Source of the DNA: CAZCCM01 sp964616165
Lineage (GTDB): Bacteria; Bacillota; Clostridia; TANB77; CAG-508
Assembly: GCA_964616165.1 (NCBI GenBank)
Contig: CAZTTS010000011.1
Location: 1-32,769 of the forward strand
DNA: 32,769 nucleotides
Direction: 5' to 3'
Both the position numbers and the translations under genes were made by a program. The notes beneath the pieces were generated by a model. It saw nothing but the letters and a program-made list of their open reading frames with translations. It searched no databases and had not been told where the DNA came from. Below, in pieces: positions 1-7,693 of this stretch (positions are counted from its first letter, which is position 1; each line of letters opens with the position of its first letter).

Positions 1-929
1 GTCCAACCCATAAAAGTTTGTCCACTCTTTGTTGGTTCAATCTCTGGTGGCATATTATTATATCCTACTTTTCTTGTAGGATTTACTGCTGAATTATTAT
101 ATATTCCGCCATTTAAATTATATGTTATAGTATAAGTTTTTGGCTTCCATTGTGCCATAAATGTTTTGTTACCATCAAATTTATTTGGAACAGATGGACT
201 CCATCCATTAAAATCAAAATTGTTTTTTACTGGATTTTTAGGTTTTGTAACTTCTGCTCCATATACTCCACTTCTTAGTTGATTTGCTCCACTACCATCA
301 ACATTCCCACCGTCTAAGTTAAATGTAAATGTGTTCATCATTGGAGTCCATTTAGCTATAAAAGATTTTGTAGAGTCAAATGTATCTGGTACTGATGGGC
401 TCCATCCATCAAAAATATTATTTTCTTTAATAGGATTTTGAGGCATAATAAAAGTAGTCCCTTTTTCTCCTACCCTTACTTCATTATCTGGCGAACTATT
501 TATTGTTCCTCCATTTAAGTTAAATGTAAAAGTTATAGGTCCTACATCAATATCATCATCTTCTAATTCAATTATATCTATTGTATACTTATATACACCT
601 TCTTCAATTTTACCTATATATACCTTACTATAGTCAGGTTCATAAGAATCTTCTAATGGTATAAGAATCCCTTCATCAAATAAACTTTCTACAAATTCTT
701 TTGCTGTGCTTCCATCTTGATCTTTAAATTTTGATACACCTAGTTCAGTTTCTCTAATTTTTACTTTATCCATTGCTGTTGCATATCGAGAATCAATTTT
801 ACTCTCTATAGCTCTAGTTGTTGTCGAATCTTTTCCTATCGTTAAGGCTACTGTTACACCAGCTAAAATTAATAATATTATAATTGTTACCACTAAAGCC
901 ACTAAAGAAATTCCTTTTTTAGAATTCAT
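1..929 (-). CDS. Pilin-like surface protein with InlB-type repeats (3' part outside window)
   Basis: The reading frame is open from the ATG at 927-929 to the window edge, so the C-terminus is missing. The start follows an AAGGAG site (937-942) with 7 nt spacing. The N-terminus MNSKKGISLVALVVTIIIL has the short basic leader, Gly and long hydrophobic helix of type IV prepilin-like signals, so cleavage after the Gly is plausible. After a spacer of about 125 residues come at least three repeats of the Listeria/Bacteroides InlB B-repeat type, each with an FxxNGG-like strand, then GWSPSVP and a closing KW. These repeats are usually found in secreted or surface proteins. Function is unknown; adhesion or a pseudopilus-linked role is inference. 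It is separated from the ribosomal operon by a terminator and has its own likely promoter. Confidence 0.8.
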   Translation of the reverse strand, partial: MNSKKGISLVALVVTIIILLILAGVTVALTIGKDSTTTRAIESKIDSRYATAMDKVKIRETELGVSKFKDQDGSTAKEFVESLFDEGILIPLEDSYEPDYSKVYIGKIEEGVYKYTIDIIELEDDDIDVGPITFTFNLNGGTINSSPDNEVRVGEKGTTFIMPQNPIKENNIFDGWSPSVPDTFDSTKSFIAKWTPMMNTFTFNLDGGNVDGSGANQLRSGVYGAEVTKPKNPVKNNFDFNGWSPSVPNKFDGNKTFMAQWKPKTYTITYNLNGGIYNNSAVNPTRKVGYNNMPPEIEPTKSGQTFMGW

Positions 930-958
930 TTTAATACTCCTTATAGCTTATTAAATTT

Positions 959-967
959 ATTATATCA
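959..967 (-). promoter_or_regulatory. Extended -10 promoter for the pilin-like gene
   Basis: On the minus strand TGATATAAT (extended -10, TGnTATAAT) lies 30 nt before the start codon. There is no good -35 box, which is common for extended -10 promoters. Confidence 0.45.
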
Positions 968-1023
968 AATTTAATTTAAAAATTATATACTTTCTTTATT
1001 TTTTATTTTAATTAAGTTTTAAA

Positions 1024-1046
1024 AAAAGCACCATAATGGTGCTTTT
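1024..1046 (-). terminator. Rho-independent terminator after rpsI
   Basis: Perfect 11-bp inverted repeat AAAAGCACCAT / ATGGTGCTTTT with a one-base centre. On the minus strand it runs directly into a T tract (1021-1027). It ends the nine-gene ribosomal/SRP operon. Confidence 0.8.
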
Positions 1047-1103
1047 ATATTTTTATCTTTTCAATACAGTTTGTACCATAATTTTTATTTTTTATAACAA
1101 TAA

Positions 1104-1505
1104 TTATCTCTTACTATATTGAGGAGCTTTTCTAGCTTTTTTCAATCCATATTTCTTTCTTTCTTTCATTCTTGGATCTCTTGTTAAGAATCCTTCATCT
1201 TTTAATGTTTTCTTGAATTCAGGATTTAATTCAACTAATGCTCTTGCTATTCCATGTCTAACTGCTCCCGCTTGACCAGAAAGACCACCACCAGATACTC
1301 TTACAATAATATCTAATTTATCAGTCATTTTAGTTGCAACTAAAGGTTGTTTTACAACATAAAGCAAAGATTCTAGTTTAAAGTATTCTTCAACTTTTTG
1401 TCCATTAATTGTTATATTACCTTTACCTGTAGTAATTCTAACTCTAGCTATAGCTTTTTTTCTTCTTCCAGTTCCTTGGAACATTTCTTGTTTAACTTTC
1501 GCCAT
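1104..1505 (-). CDS. rpsI: 30S ribosomal protein S9 (uS9)
   Basis: 133 residues, the usual length. The N-terminal QGTGRRKKAIARVRI and the C-terminal KARKAPQYSKR are hallmarks of uS9; the basic tail reaches toward the P-site tRNA in the small subunit. The ATG at 1503-1505 follows a GGGAGG site inside the last codons of rplM, and the two genes are 1 nt apart, so they are translationally coupled. Last gene of the operon. In many Firmicutes rplM-rpsI sits behind rpoA-rplQ-truA; here the pair follows rplS and truA is elsewhere (12766). Confidence 0.98.
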   Translation of the reverse strand: MAKVKQEMFQGTGRRKKAIARVRITTGKGNITINGQKVEEYFKLESLLYVVKQPLVATKMTDKLDIIVRVSGGGLSGQAGAVRHGIARALVELNPEFKKTLKDEGFLTRDPRMKERKKYGLKKARKAPQYSKR

Positions 1506-1506
1506 C

Positions 1507-1947
1507 TTATTTTACCTCCCATACTTCTGGTTGTTGAGCAGCTTGCTCATGTTCAGCTCCGCTATACACTCTAAGTTTTTTCATTTGAGCTCTTCCCATT
1601 CTATTTCTTGGAATCATTCCCTTTACTGCTTCAAATATAACTTTTTCAGGACTTTTTTCCATTAATTGTTTTGCAGTTCTTGTTTTTAATCCACCTACAT
1701 ACCCTGAATGTTTGTAATATTTTTTATCTTCTAATTTGTTTCCTGTAAATACTGCATCTTTACAATTAATAACAATTACAAAATCACCTGTATCAACATT
1801 AAAAGAATATTCAGGTTTATGTTTTCCTCTTAATAATGTAGCAACTTCTGCTGCAATTTTTCCTACTGGAACTCCTGCTGCATCAATTAAATACCATTTT
1901 CTTTCTATCTCTTCTTTTTTTGGAGAATATGTTTTATTATTTGCCAT
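1507..1947 (-). CDS. rplM: 50S ribosomal protein L13 (uL13)
   Basis: 146 residues from the start chosen here, MANNKTYSPKKEEIERKWY, typical for uL13. Conserved parts include the WYLIDA start, LRGKHKPEY, DTGDFVIVINC and MIPRNRMGRAQMKKLRVY. An in-frame ATG eight codons upstream (1971) is possible, but AAGGAGG sits 6 nt before 1947 and nothing comparable precedes 1971, so 1947 is preferred. The start overlaps the end of rplS by 11 nt, and its ribosome binding site is written inside the acidic tail of rplS. This predicts translation coupled to L19. Confidence 0.97.
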   Translation of the reverse strand: MANNKTYSPKKEEIERKWYLIDAAGVPVGKIAAEVATLLRGKHKPEYSFNVDTGDFVIVINCKDAVFTGNKLEDKKYYKHSGYVGGLKTRTAKQLMEKSPEKVIFEAVKGMIPRNRMGRAQMKKLRVYSGAEHEQAAQQPEVWEVK

Positions 1948-2551
1948 CTTCTTCCTCCTTCTTGTCTTCAACAGCTTCTTCTATCTCAGGTTTTTCTTCT
2001 TCTACTTCTTCTGTTTTTTCTTCTTGCACTTCTTCTCTCTTTAATTCTTCTACTTCTTCAGTTGTTGTTTTTTCTGCTTTTTCTTCTTCAGTTTCTTCTT
2101 CTTCGATTTCATCTTCAGCTTTTAAAATATCTTCTTCTGTTATTTCTTCAGCTTCAGTTTCTGGAACTTCAATTTCTTTAATAACTATGTCTTCCATTTC
2201 AACTTTTGCTCCAATTTTTTCTCTAGTTCTTGCTTTTTTACCTAGTTTGTCCCTTAAATAGTAAAGTTTTGCACGTCTTGCTTTACCAATTCTTGAAACT
2301 TCAATTTTTTCAATTACAGGAGAATGAACTAAAAATGTTTTTTCAACACCAACACCATAAGAAATTCTTCTTACAGTAAATGTTTTGTTCAATCCACCAC
2401 CCTGTATTTTAATTATAGTTCCTTCAAAAACTTGTATTCTTGATTTATTACCTTCTGTAATTCTTATATGTACTTTAACTGTGTTTCCTACTTTTAGATC
2501 AGGAACTTGTGCTTTCATTTGATCAAATTCTATTGATTTAATTATGTCCAT
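1937..2551 (-). CDS. rplS: 50S ribosomal protein L19 (bL19) with a long acidic C-terminal tail
   Basis: The first ~115 residues are a normal bL19: MDIIKSIEFDQMK, VHIRITEGNKSRIQVFEG, RRISYGVGVEKTFLVHSP and the RAKLYYLRDKLGKKAR end. bL19 lies at the interface of the ribosomal subunits. This protein has 204 residues because of a tail of about 85-90 residues (roughly 118-204) made mostly of Glu, Lys, Thr and Val, strongly acidic and low in complexity. A GGGAGG site precedes the ATG. The tail is translated DNA without stops and contains the rplM ribosome binding site, so it is under at least some constraint. No function for such a tail can be read from the sequence. Confidence 0.95.
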   Translation of the reverse strand: MDIIKSIEFDQMKAQVPDLKVGNTVKVHIRITEGNKSRIQVFEGTIIKIQGGGLNKTFTVRRISYGVGVEKTFLVHSPVIEKIEVSRIGKARRAKLYYLRDKLGKKARTREKIGAKVEMEDIVIKEIEVPETEAEEITEEDILKAEDEIEEEETEEEKAEKTTTEEVEELKREEVQEEKTEEVEEEKPEIEEAVEDKKEEEDGK

Positions 2552-2568
2552 TACAGACCTCCCTTTCG

Positions 2569-3327
2569 TTAAATTTTATTTTCTTTTTTCGTTTCTTTTT
2601 TATTTTCTTGTTTTAATTCGTTTTTTAATTTGTTTATATATTCTCTGTCTTCATTTGTAAGTATTGCTTTTTCTAATAGATCTGGTCTTTTTAAGAAAGT
2701 AATTTTTAAAGATTCCTTTCTTCTCCAATCCGCTATCTTTTTATGATTTCCACTTTTTAAAACTTCTGGTATTTCTATATTGTTAAATACTTCTGGTCTT
2801 GTATATTGTGGATATTCAAGTAAGTTATTTTCGAAAGAATCATTTATTGAATCTTTAGAAATTACTCCTTCTTTTAATCTAGCTACACTGTCTATTAATA
2901 CCATTATTGGAATTTCTCCTCCAGTTAAAACATAGTCTCCAATTGATATTTCTTCATCAACATAGTTATCAACTATTCTTTGGTCTATTCCTTCATAATG
3001 TCCTGCCAACAATACTAAATGTTTTTCTTTTGAAAGTTCTTTAACTTTCTCTTGAGTAAGAGTCTTACCCTTTGGTGATAAATATATTATCTTTGAATTT
3101 TCTTCTTTAACTGATTCTATTGAGTCATATATTACATCTGCTTTCATTAGCATTCCAGCACCTCCACCATATGGAGTACCATCTACTGTATTATGCTTAT
3201 CTGTCGCAAAATTTCTAATGTTTATTATTTCTATTTCTATTAAATTATTTTTTTCAGCTCTTCCTATTATGCTTTCTTTTAAAGCCTCAAACATTTCAGG
3301 AAAAATTGTTAAAACACTAAATTTCAT
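2569..3327 (-). CDS. trmD: tRNA (guanine37-N1)-methyltransferase
   Basis: TrmD adds the N1 methyl group to G37 of tRNAs with G36, using SAM bound in a deep trefoil knot. This one shows FSVLTIFPEMF at the start, DGTPYGGGAGMLM, LLAGHYEGIDQRI and SIGDYVLTGGEIPIMV, all typical. Length 252, with a Lys/Glu/Asn-rich tail of about 15 residues beyond the family core. I chose the ATG at 3325-3327 (GAG 5 nt upstream) over a GTG two codons earlier. The start overlaps the end of rimM by 11 nt. m1G37 suppresses +1 slippage, which is notable beside the frameshifted genes here, but trmD itself looks intact. Confidence 0.97.
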   Translation of the reverse strand: MKFSVLTIFPEMFEALKESIIGRAEKNNLIEIEIINIRNFATDKHNTVDGTPYGGGAGMLMKADVIYDSIESVKEENSKIIYLSPKGKTLTQEKVKELSKEKHLVLLAGHYEGIDQRIVDNYVDEEISIGDYVLTGGEIPIMVLIDSVARLKEGVISKDSINDSFENNLLEYPQYTRPEVFNNIEIPEVLKSGNHKKIADWRRKESLKITFLKRPDLLEKAILTNEDREYINKLKNELKQENKKETKKENKI

Positions 3328-3829
3328 AATCACTCAAATCTACTATTATTTTTTTGTTTTTAATATCTATCTTTTTAATGTACTCTTTAATTGCTGGAAC
3401 CATTATACTATGATTATCTTTTGTTTTAATAACATAGATGTCTGTAGGTGCATTTTGATTAACTTCTATAAGGCTCCCTAATAGCTTTTGCTTGCCATTT
3501 TCTGTTTCATATACATCTAGTCCTATTAAGTCTATAAGATAGTATGTATCGTCTTCTAGCTCCTCTAAATCGTCTTTTTTTATATATATGTATCTGTTTC
3601 TAAATGTATCTGCATATTCTTTGCTCTCAATATCTTTAAAACTTATTATTGCTTGGTTTTTAGAAAATTTAATATCTAATATTTCATATTCTATATATTC
3701 ATTATTTTCTTTTAAATATATATTCTCATACTTCTTTATATTTTCTACATTGTCAGAAAATATATTTATTTTTACACTTCCTTTTAAAGCATGAGTATTT
3801 ACTATTTGACCAATCTCAATATATTCCAC
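3317..3829 (-). CDS. rimM: 16S rRNA maturation protein RimM
   Basis: 170 residues, normal length. The N-terminal IEIGQIVNTHALKGSVKI is the RimM signature, followed by the PRC-barrel half (YYLIDLIGLDVY, APTDIYVI, MVPAIKEYIKKID). RimM helps assemble the head of the 30S subunit and binds uS19. Translation starts with GTG, sharing one base with the khpA stop (TAGTG), with a TTGAGG site inside khpA. It overlaps trmD at its other end, the usual pairing. Confidence 0.96.
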   Translation of the reverse strand: MEYIEIGQIVNTHALKGSVKINIFSDNVENIKKYENIYLKENNEYIEYEILDIKFSKNQAIISFKDIESKEYADTFRNRYIYIKKDDLEELEDDTYYLIDLIGLDVYETENGKQKLLGSLIEVNQNAPTDIYVIKTKDNHSIMVPAIKEYIKKIDIKNKKIIVDLSDYEI

Positions 3830-4059
3830 TATTTATCCTCAACAAATTCAATATATATTTTTTTGTTTGAATCATTTAAAGCTCTTACTACTGTTCTTAT
3901 AGCTTTAGCAGTATTACCACCTCTACCTATAAGTTTACCTAAGTCTTCTCCTTTTGCTTTTACAGTATACTTTATTTCAAATTTTCTGTCTTCTTCTTCA
4001 ATCTTGTATTCATCACTTCCAAGTATGCTTTTTACAATTGTTTCTAAAAAATCTTTCAT
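3829..4059 (-). CDS. khpA: KH-domain RNA-binding protein KhpA (YlqC family)
   Basis: 76 residues, one type II KH domain. The GxxG loop is GRGG within KLIGRGGNTAKAIRTVVRAL. KhpA usually pairs with KhpB (Jag) and binds many transcripts; in several Firmicutes it affects cell-wall growth and division. It sits between rpsP and rimM, its normal place. The ATG is 2 nt after the rpsP stop, and its AAGGAG site overlaps that stop. Confidence 0.95.
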   Translation of the reverse strand: MKDFLETIVKSILGSDEYKIEEEDRKFEIKYTVKAKGEDLGKLIGRGGNTAKAIRTVVRALNDSNKKIYIEFVEDK

Positions 4060-4061
4060 AC

Positions 4062-4307
4062 TTACTCCTTCACCTTCGCTACTATATCAAATAGTTTTTT
4101 CACTGTGTCAGTCGGTTTGGCGCCATTTGATATCCATTTATCATATTTTTCTGTGTCAATCTTAATTATTGATGGTGTTTGCATTGGATCATATGTCCCA
4201 ATTTGTTCTATAATTTTACCATCTCTTGCTTTTCTAGAATCTGCTACAACAACATGATAAAAAGGTGCTCTTTTTTTACCAAATCTCTTCAGTCTGATTT
4301 TTACCAT
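4062..4307 (-). CDS. rpsP: 30S ribosomal protein S16 (bS16)
   Basis: 81 residues. MVKIRLKRFGKKRAPFYHVV, VADSRKARDGKIIEQIGTYDP and the DKWISNGAKPTDTVKKLF end are diagnostic. It binds 16S rRNA early in 30S assembly. A perfect AGGAGG lies before the ATG. It follows ffh by 25 nt in the operon. Confidence 0.98.
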   Translation of the reverse strand: MVKIRLKRFGKKRAPFYHVVVADSRKARDGKIIEQIGTYDPMQTPSIIKIDTEKYDKWISNGAKPTDTVKKLFDIVAKVKE

Positions 4308-4332
4308 TACTACCTCCTAATTCCTTTCTTTT

Positions 4333-5673
4333 TTATATTTTATATCCACCTGATTTTAACTTTTGCATTATTTTATTTATGCTTCTCTCGTCTTTCATGT
4401 CTTTCATTAACTTTGCTGTTAAATCAAATGTTTTTATAAACTGATTAATATCTTGCACGGTAGTACCACTACCTTTTGCTATTCTTATTCTTCTTTTTGC
4501 ATCTAATATTTTATGATTTTGTCTTTCCTCTTCTGTCATTGATTGAATTATTGCTTCAACTTTTTTCATTTGATCATCATCAATATCTGCATCTTTTATT
4601 TTTGAAAATCCTGGCATCATCTTCATTACAGAAGATAGTGATCCCATTTTTTTAACTTGCCTTATTTGTTTTAAATAGTCATTTAAGTCAAATTGATTTT
4701 TTCTAATTCTTTCTGCTAATTTTTCTGCTTCTTCTTCATCAAAAGCTTCTTCTGCTTTTTCAATTAAAGATAATACATCTCCCATTCCAAGAATTCTTTC
4801 TGCCATTCTTTCAGGGTGAAATTCTTCAATATCTGATAACTTTTCACCAGTTGCTGCATATATTATTGGTTTTCCTGTAAGTTTTTTTACAGAAAGTGCT
4901 GCTCCACCTCTAGTATCTGCATCTAATTTTGTAAGCACAATTCCTGTTACACTTAAGTCTTCATCAAACTTTTTAGCAACATCTGCTGCAGATTGCCCTG
5001 ACATTGAGTCAATTACTAATAGTATATTATCTGGATTTAATTCTCTTTCTAAAGCTTTTAATTCATTCATTAATACTTCATCAATTTCTAACCTTCCTGC
5101 TGTATCTATTATTACTAGGTCATTAAGGTTTGATTTAGCTTGAGTAAGAGCTTGCTTTGCAATTTTTACTACATCTTTAGTGTCTTCATTTGAATAAACA
5201 GGTATATTTAATTGTTTCCCAATAATTTTTAATTGATCAATTGCAGCAGGTCTATATACGTCACATGCAACTAATAATGGTTTTCTGCCTTGTTTTCTTA
5301 ATAAATTAGCAATCTTTCCTGCTGTTGTAGTTTTACCTGACCCTTGTAGTCCTGCCATTATCATTATTGTTGGAGGATTTGGTGATATATTAATATCTGT
5401 TCTTTCATCACCTAATAATCCTGTTAATTCATCTCTAATTATTTTAATAACTTGTTGTCCTGGAGTTAGAGATTTTAGTACGTCTTGTCCTAAAGCTTTT
5501 TCTTCTACCACATTTACAAAATCTTTAACAACACGGAAATTAACATCCGCTTCTAATAGCACAAGTCTAATTTCTCTCATTGTTTCTTTTAAATCTTTTT
5601 CTGTTATTCTAGCTTGTCCTCTTAATTTTCTTGTTATATTTGCAAATCTTTCTGATAGACCTTCAAAAGCCAT
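4333..5673 (-). CDS. ffh: Signal recognition particle GTPase Ffh (SRP54)
   Basis: 446 residues, standard length. Order: N domain (1-~100), G domain with P-loop GLQGSGKTTTAGK (108-120), DTAGR (190-194) and TKLD (248-251), then a methionine-rich M domain carrying the 4.5S RNA-binding region (GSGTTVQDINQFI) and a GGYKI end. With 4.5S RNA it binds hydrophobic signal sequences on ribosomes and hands the complex to FtsY. AAGGAG precedes the ATG. It follows ylxM, as in most Firmicutes; ftsY and smc, often just upstream, are not here (smc is at 24619). Confidence 0.98.
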   Translation of the reverse strand: MAFEGLSERFANITRKLRGQARITEKDLKETMREIRLVLLEADVNFRVVKDFVNVVEEKALGQDVLKSLTPGQQVIKIIRDELTGLLGDERTDINISPNPPTIMIMAGLQGSGKTTTAGKIANLLRKQGRKPLLVACDVYRPAAIDQLKIIGKQLNIPVYSNEDTKDVVKIAKQALTQAKSNLNDLVIIDTAGRLEIDEVLMNELKALERELNPDNILLVIDSMSGQSAADVAKKFDEDLSVTGIVLTKLDADTRGGAALSVKKLTGKPIIYAATGEKLSDIEEFHPERMAERILGMGDVLSLIEKAEEAFDEEEAEKLAERIRKNQFDLNDYLKQIRQVKKMGSLSSVMKMMPGFSKIKDADIDDDQMKKVEAIIQSMTEEERQNHKILDAKRRIRIAKGSGTTVQDINQFIKTFDLTAKLMKDMKDERSINKIMQKLKSGGYKI

Positions 5674-5686
5674 ATGGATCTCCTTT

Positions 5687-6034
5687 TTAAACTAAATAGT
5701 TTAGTTCTTTTCTTATTTGATTAACTATTAAGTCAATCTCTTTATCTGATGTTTTCTTTGTAATGTTTTTTAAGTTAACAAGTACATTTTCAATTTTTTC
5801 TTGTCTTTTAAATGTTTTTTTCATTATATTCAGCTTTGATTCAATTGTATAAAGCTTTTGTTCTCCTTTCTTAATATTATCTCCAACAGCTTGTCTTGTA
5901 ATACCCTCATTTTCTGCAATTTCTGTTAAAGATAAATCATTATTATAGTAGTCATTCAATATATTGAACTGTTTTTTAGTAAGTATTTGCCCATATATAT
6001 CTAATAATATTGTTGTATCAATTGTTTTCTTCAT
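5687..6034 (-). CDS. ylxM: YlxM/p13 family helix-turn-helix protein, SRP-associated
   Basis: 115 residues. LLDIYGQILTKKQFNILNDYYNNDLS and SLTEIAENEGITRQAVGDNIKKGEQKL form the sigma-70 region 4-like helix-turn-helix of the UPF0122/YlxM family. The family is almost always encoded in front of ffh and is thought to interact with SRP. First gene of the operon, with AAAGGAG before the ATG and a strong promoter about 30 nt upstream. The gap to ffh is 13 nt. Confidence 0.93.
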   Translation of the reverse strand: MKKTIDTTILLDIYGQILTKKQFNILNDYYNNDLSLTEIAENEGITRQAVGDNIKKGEQKLYTIESKLNIMKKTFKRQEKIENVLVNLKNITKKTSDKEIDLIVNQIRKELNYLV

Positions 6035-6061
6035 AACTACTCCTTTTTTTCGAACATATTT

Positions 6062-6090
6062 AGTTTACATGAATATTTGTTTTTTGTCAA
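6062..6090 (-). promoter_or_regulatory. Sigma-A promoter of the ylxM-ffh-rpsP-...-rpsI operon
   Basis: On the minus strand: TTGACA (6085-6090), 17-nt spacer, TAAACT (6062-6067), then 27 nt to the ylxM ATG. The -35 is one arm of a 7-bp inverted repeat TGTCAAG-N8-CTTGACA (6085-6106), so a second, opposite TTGACA lies at 6101-6106. Confidence 0.8.
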
Positions 6091-6154
6091 GCATTTTTAC
6101 TTGACACTTTAAAAATTTATTATTAAGTTTTTTAAATCATTCCTTTCAAAAATA

Positions 6155-6183
6155 TTGTAACTAAAAGCCTAGTGTGGTATATT
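6155..6183 (+). promoter_or_regulatory. Promoter of proS
   Basis: TTGTAA (6155-6160), 17-nt spacer, TATATT (6178-6183) with an extended TG at 6175-6176. The leader to the ATG would be about 25 nt, too short for a T-box riboswitch. GGGAG (6204-6208) is the ribosome binding site. Confidence 0.65.
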
Positions 6184-6214
6184 TAAAATAGGAATACAAG
6201 TATGGGAGAAGAAC

Positions 6215-7543
6215 ATGAAAATTACAGATTTAAATATTGGAAGTACAAGACTAGAAAGTCTTGATAAAATGTTTCCTGCACAAGAAATCTTAATTCAATC
6301 AGGACAATTATTTCAATATGCTGCAGGTTTATTTGGATATAATAAAATACCATTAGGTGTAAAACAGAAAATAGAACAAATTATTCGTGAAGTTTTTGAA
6401 GAATACGGAATTATAGAAGTATTTTTACCAATATTGCACCCAAGAGAAATTTGGGAAACATCTGGTAGATGGCAAACATATATTGATGATGGTGTAATGC
6501 TTCATACAGAATCCAATAAAGGTGTTTTTGCACTTGCTCCAACTGCTGAAGAAGCAATTGTTGAATTTGCTAAACAAAAATTAAGTTCATATAAGCAATT
6601 TCCAGTTATATATTATCAAATGAATGAAAAGTTTAGAAATGAAATTAGAAGCAGAGGATACCTTATGAGAGGTATAGAATTCACTATGATGGATGCTTAT
6701 TCTTTTGACATCTCTTCTGAAAATGCCGAACTTTCATACAAAAAAATATATGATGCATATATTGAAATTTTTAAAAGATTAGGTTTAAATGTAGTTGCTG
6801 TTGCTGCTGATAGTGGCACAATGGGCGGTAAAAAATCTGAAGAATTTATGATCCTATCTTCTCTTGGTGAAGACACCATTCTTTATAACGAAGAAACAAA
6901 TACTGGTTTAAATACAGAAGTTCTAGGAAAAGAAAACCATCTTGAATTTCTAAAAACAGAATATGGTATAGAAGATTTATCTCAATTTAAAGAAGTTCGT
7001 GCTTCTGAATTAGGACATGTTTTTAATTTGGGTACATTTTATTCAGATAAAATGAATTTGTATTTTACAGATAGAGACGAACAAAGAAAGCCTGTATACA
7101 TGGGTTGTTATGGTATAGGAATATCAAGAATAGTATCAATAATATATGAAATGAGTATTTTAAAAGAAGAAGATAAAATTAAAGGAATATCTCTTCCACT
7201 TTCTGTTGCACCATATATAACTCAAATTATTTATTCAGAAAACAAAAAAGAAGAAGCTCATTTATTATATAAAAAACTTCTAGCTGAAAAAGTACCAGCT
7301 ATATTAGATAATAGAGAAGATAAAAAACTTGGTATTGGTGTTAAAATTAATGATGCAAAAACTTTAGGAACTCCATTTATCACAATACTGGGTGATAAAA
7401 TTGAAAATAATTTAATTGAACTTGAATATGTTAAAACTGGAGAAAAATTTATTATGCCAAAAGACAAATATATAGAAATTTTAATAAATATAGGAGAGAA
7501 CAAATCTTTTAATCCAGTTGAACTTAAAAAATATCTAGCTTAA
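6215..7543 (+). CDS. proS: Prolyl-tRNA synthetase, bacterial-type but without the INS editing domain
   Basis: 442 residues. Class II catalytic core: PTAEEA (109-114), motif 2 RNEIRSRGYLMRGIEFTMMD (141-160), GTMGGKKSEEF (201-211), RASELGHVFNLGT (262-274) and motif 3 MGCYGIGISR (296-305), then a C-terminal anticodon-binding domain. These are bacterial-type motifs. Bacterial ProRS of about 570 residues carries a ~180-residue INS domain that clears Ala-tRNA(Pro); here only about 40 residues separate the flanking motifs, so INS is absent. Short ProRS of this kind are known, for example in alphaproteobacteria, and usually depend on free-standing deacylases, none of which is in this window. It is transcribed divergently from ylxM. 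Confidence 0.95.
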   Translation: MKITDLNIGSTRLESLDKMFPAQEILIQSGQLFQYAAGLFGYNKIPLGVKQKIEQIIREVFEEYGIIEVFLPILHPREIWETSGRWQTYIDDGVMLHTESNKGVFALAPTAEEAIVEFAKQKLSSYKQFPVIYYQMNEKFRNEIRSRGYLMRGIEFTMMDAYSFDISSENAELSYKKIYDAYIEIFKRLGLNVVAVAADSGTMGGKKSEEFMILSSLGEDTILYNEETNTGLNTEVLGKENHLEFLKTEYGIEDLSQFKEVRASELGHVFNLGTFYSDKMNLYFTDRDEQRKPVYMGCYGIGISRIVSIIYEMSILKEEDKIKGISLPLSVAPYITQIIYSENKKEEAHLLYKKLLAEKVPAILDNREDKKLGIGVKINDAKTLGTPFITILGDKIENNLIELEYVKTGEKFIMPKDKYIEILINIGENKSFNPVELKKYLA

Positions 7544-7560
7544 AGTATAAATATAATAAA

Positions 7561-7616
7561 ATAAAATAATAAAATAATAAAATAATTCAATAATAAAATA
7601 ATTAAATAATTATAAC
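7561..7616. repeat. Degenerate 8-bp tandem repeat (ATAAAATA)
   Basis: Seven consecutive 8-nt units, the first three and the fifth identical (ATAAAATA), the others with one to five changes. It lies in the untranslated region after proS, before the terminator. A related AT stretch follows the arginase-family gene at about 12727-12750. Probably simple-sequence drift. Confidence 0.6.
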
Positions 7617-7649
7617 AAAACAAGTAGAATAGAATAAATATAACAAATA

Positions 7650-7674
7650 AAAAAGTGCTATATAGGCACTTTTT
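7650..7674. terminator. Bidirectional terminator between proS and the HD-GYP gene
   Basis: Stem AAAAAGTGC / GCACTTTTT with a 7-nt loop; A-rich on the left and T-rich on the right, so it can serve both converging transcripts. Confidence 0.75.
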
Positions 7675-7693
7675 ATATTTTAAATTTTTACTA

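Noticed and set aside
1736..2261. Plus-strand ORFs rich in Ser/Phe opposite rplM and rplS
   Set aside because: They are shadows of the Glu/Lys-rich minus-strand coding sequence, without ribosome binding sites or family features.
6131..6214. T-box riboswitch before proS
   Set aside because: The best promoter leaves only about 25 nt of leader, and no T-box or specifier stem is visible.
7550..7620. CRISPR-like repeat array
   Set aside because: The units are 8 nt, AT-only and contiguous without spacers, and no cas genes are present.
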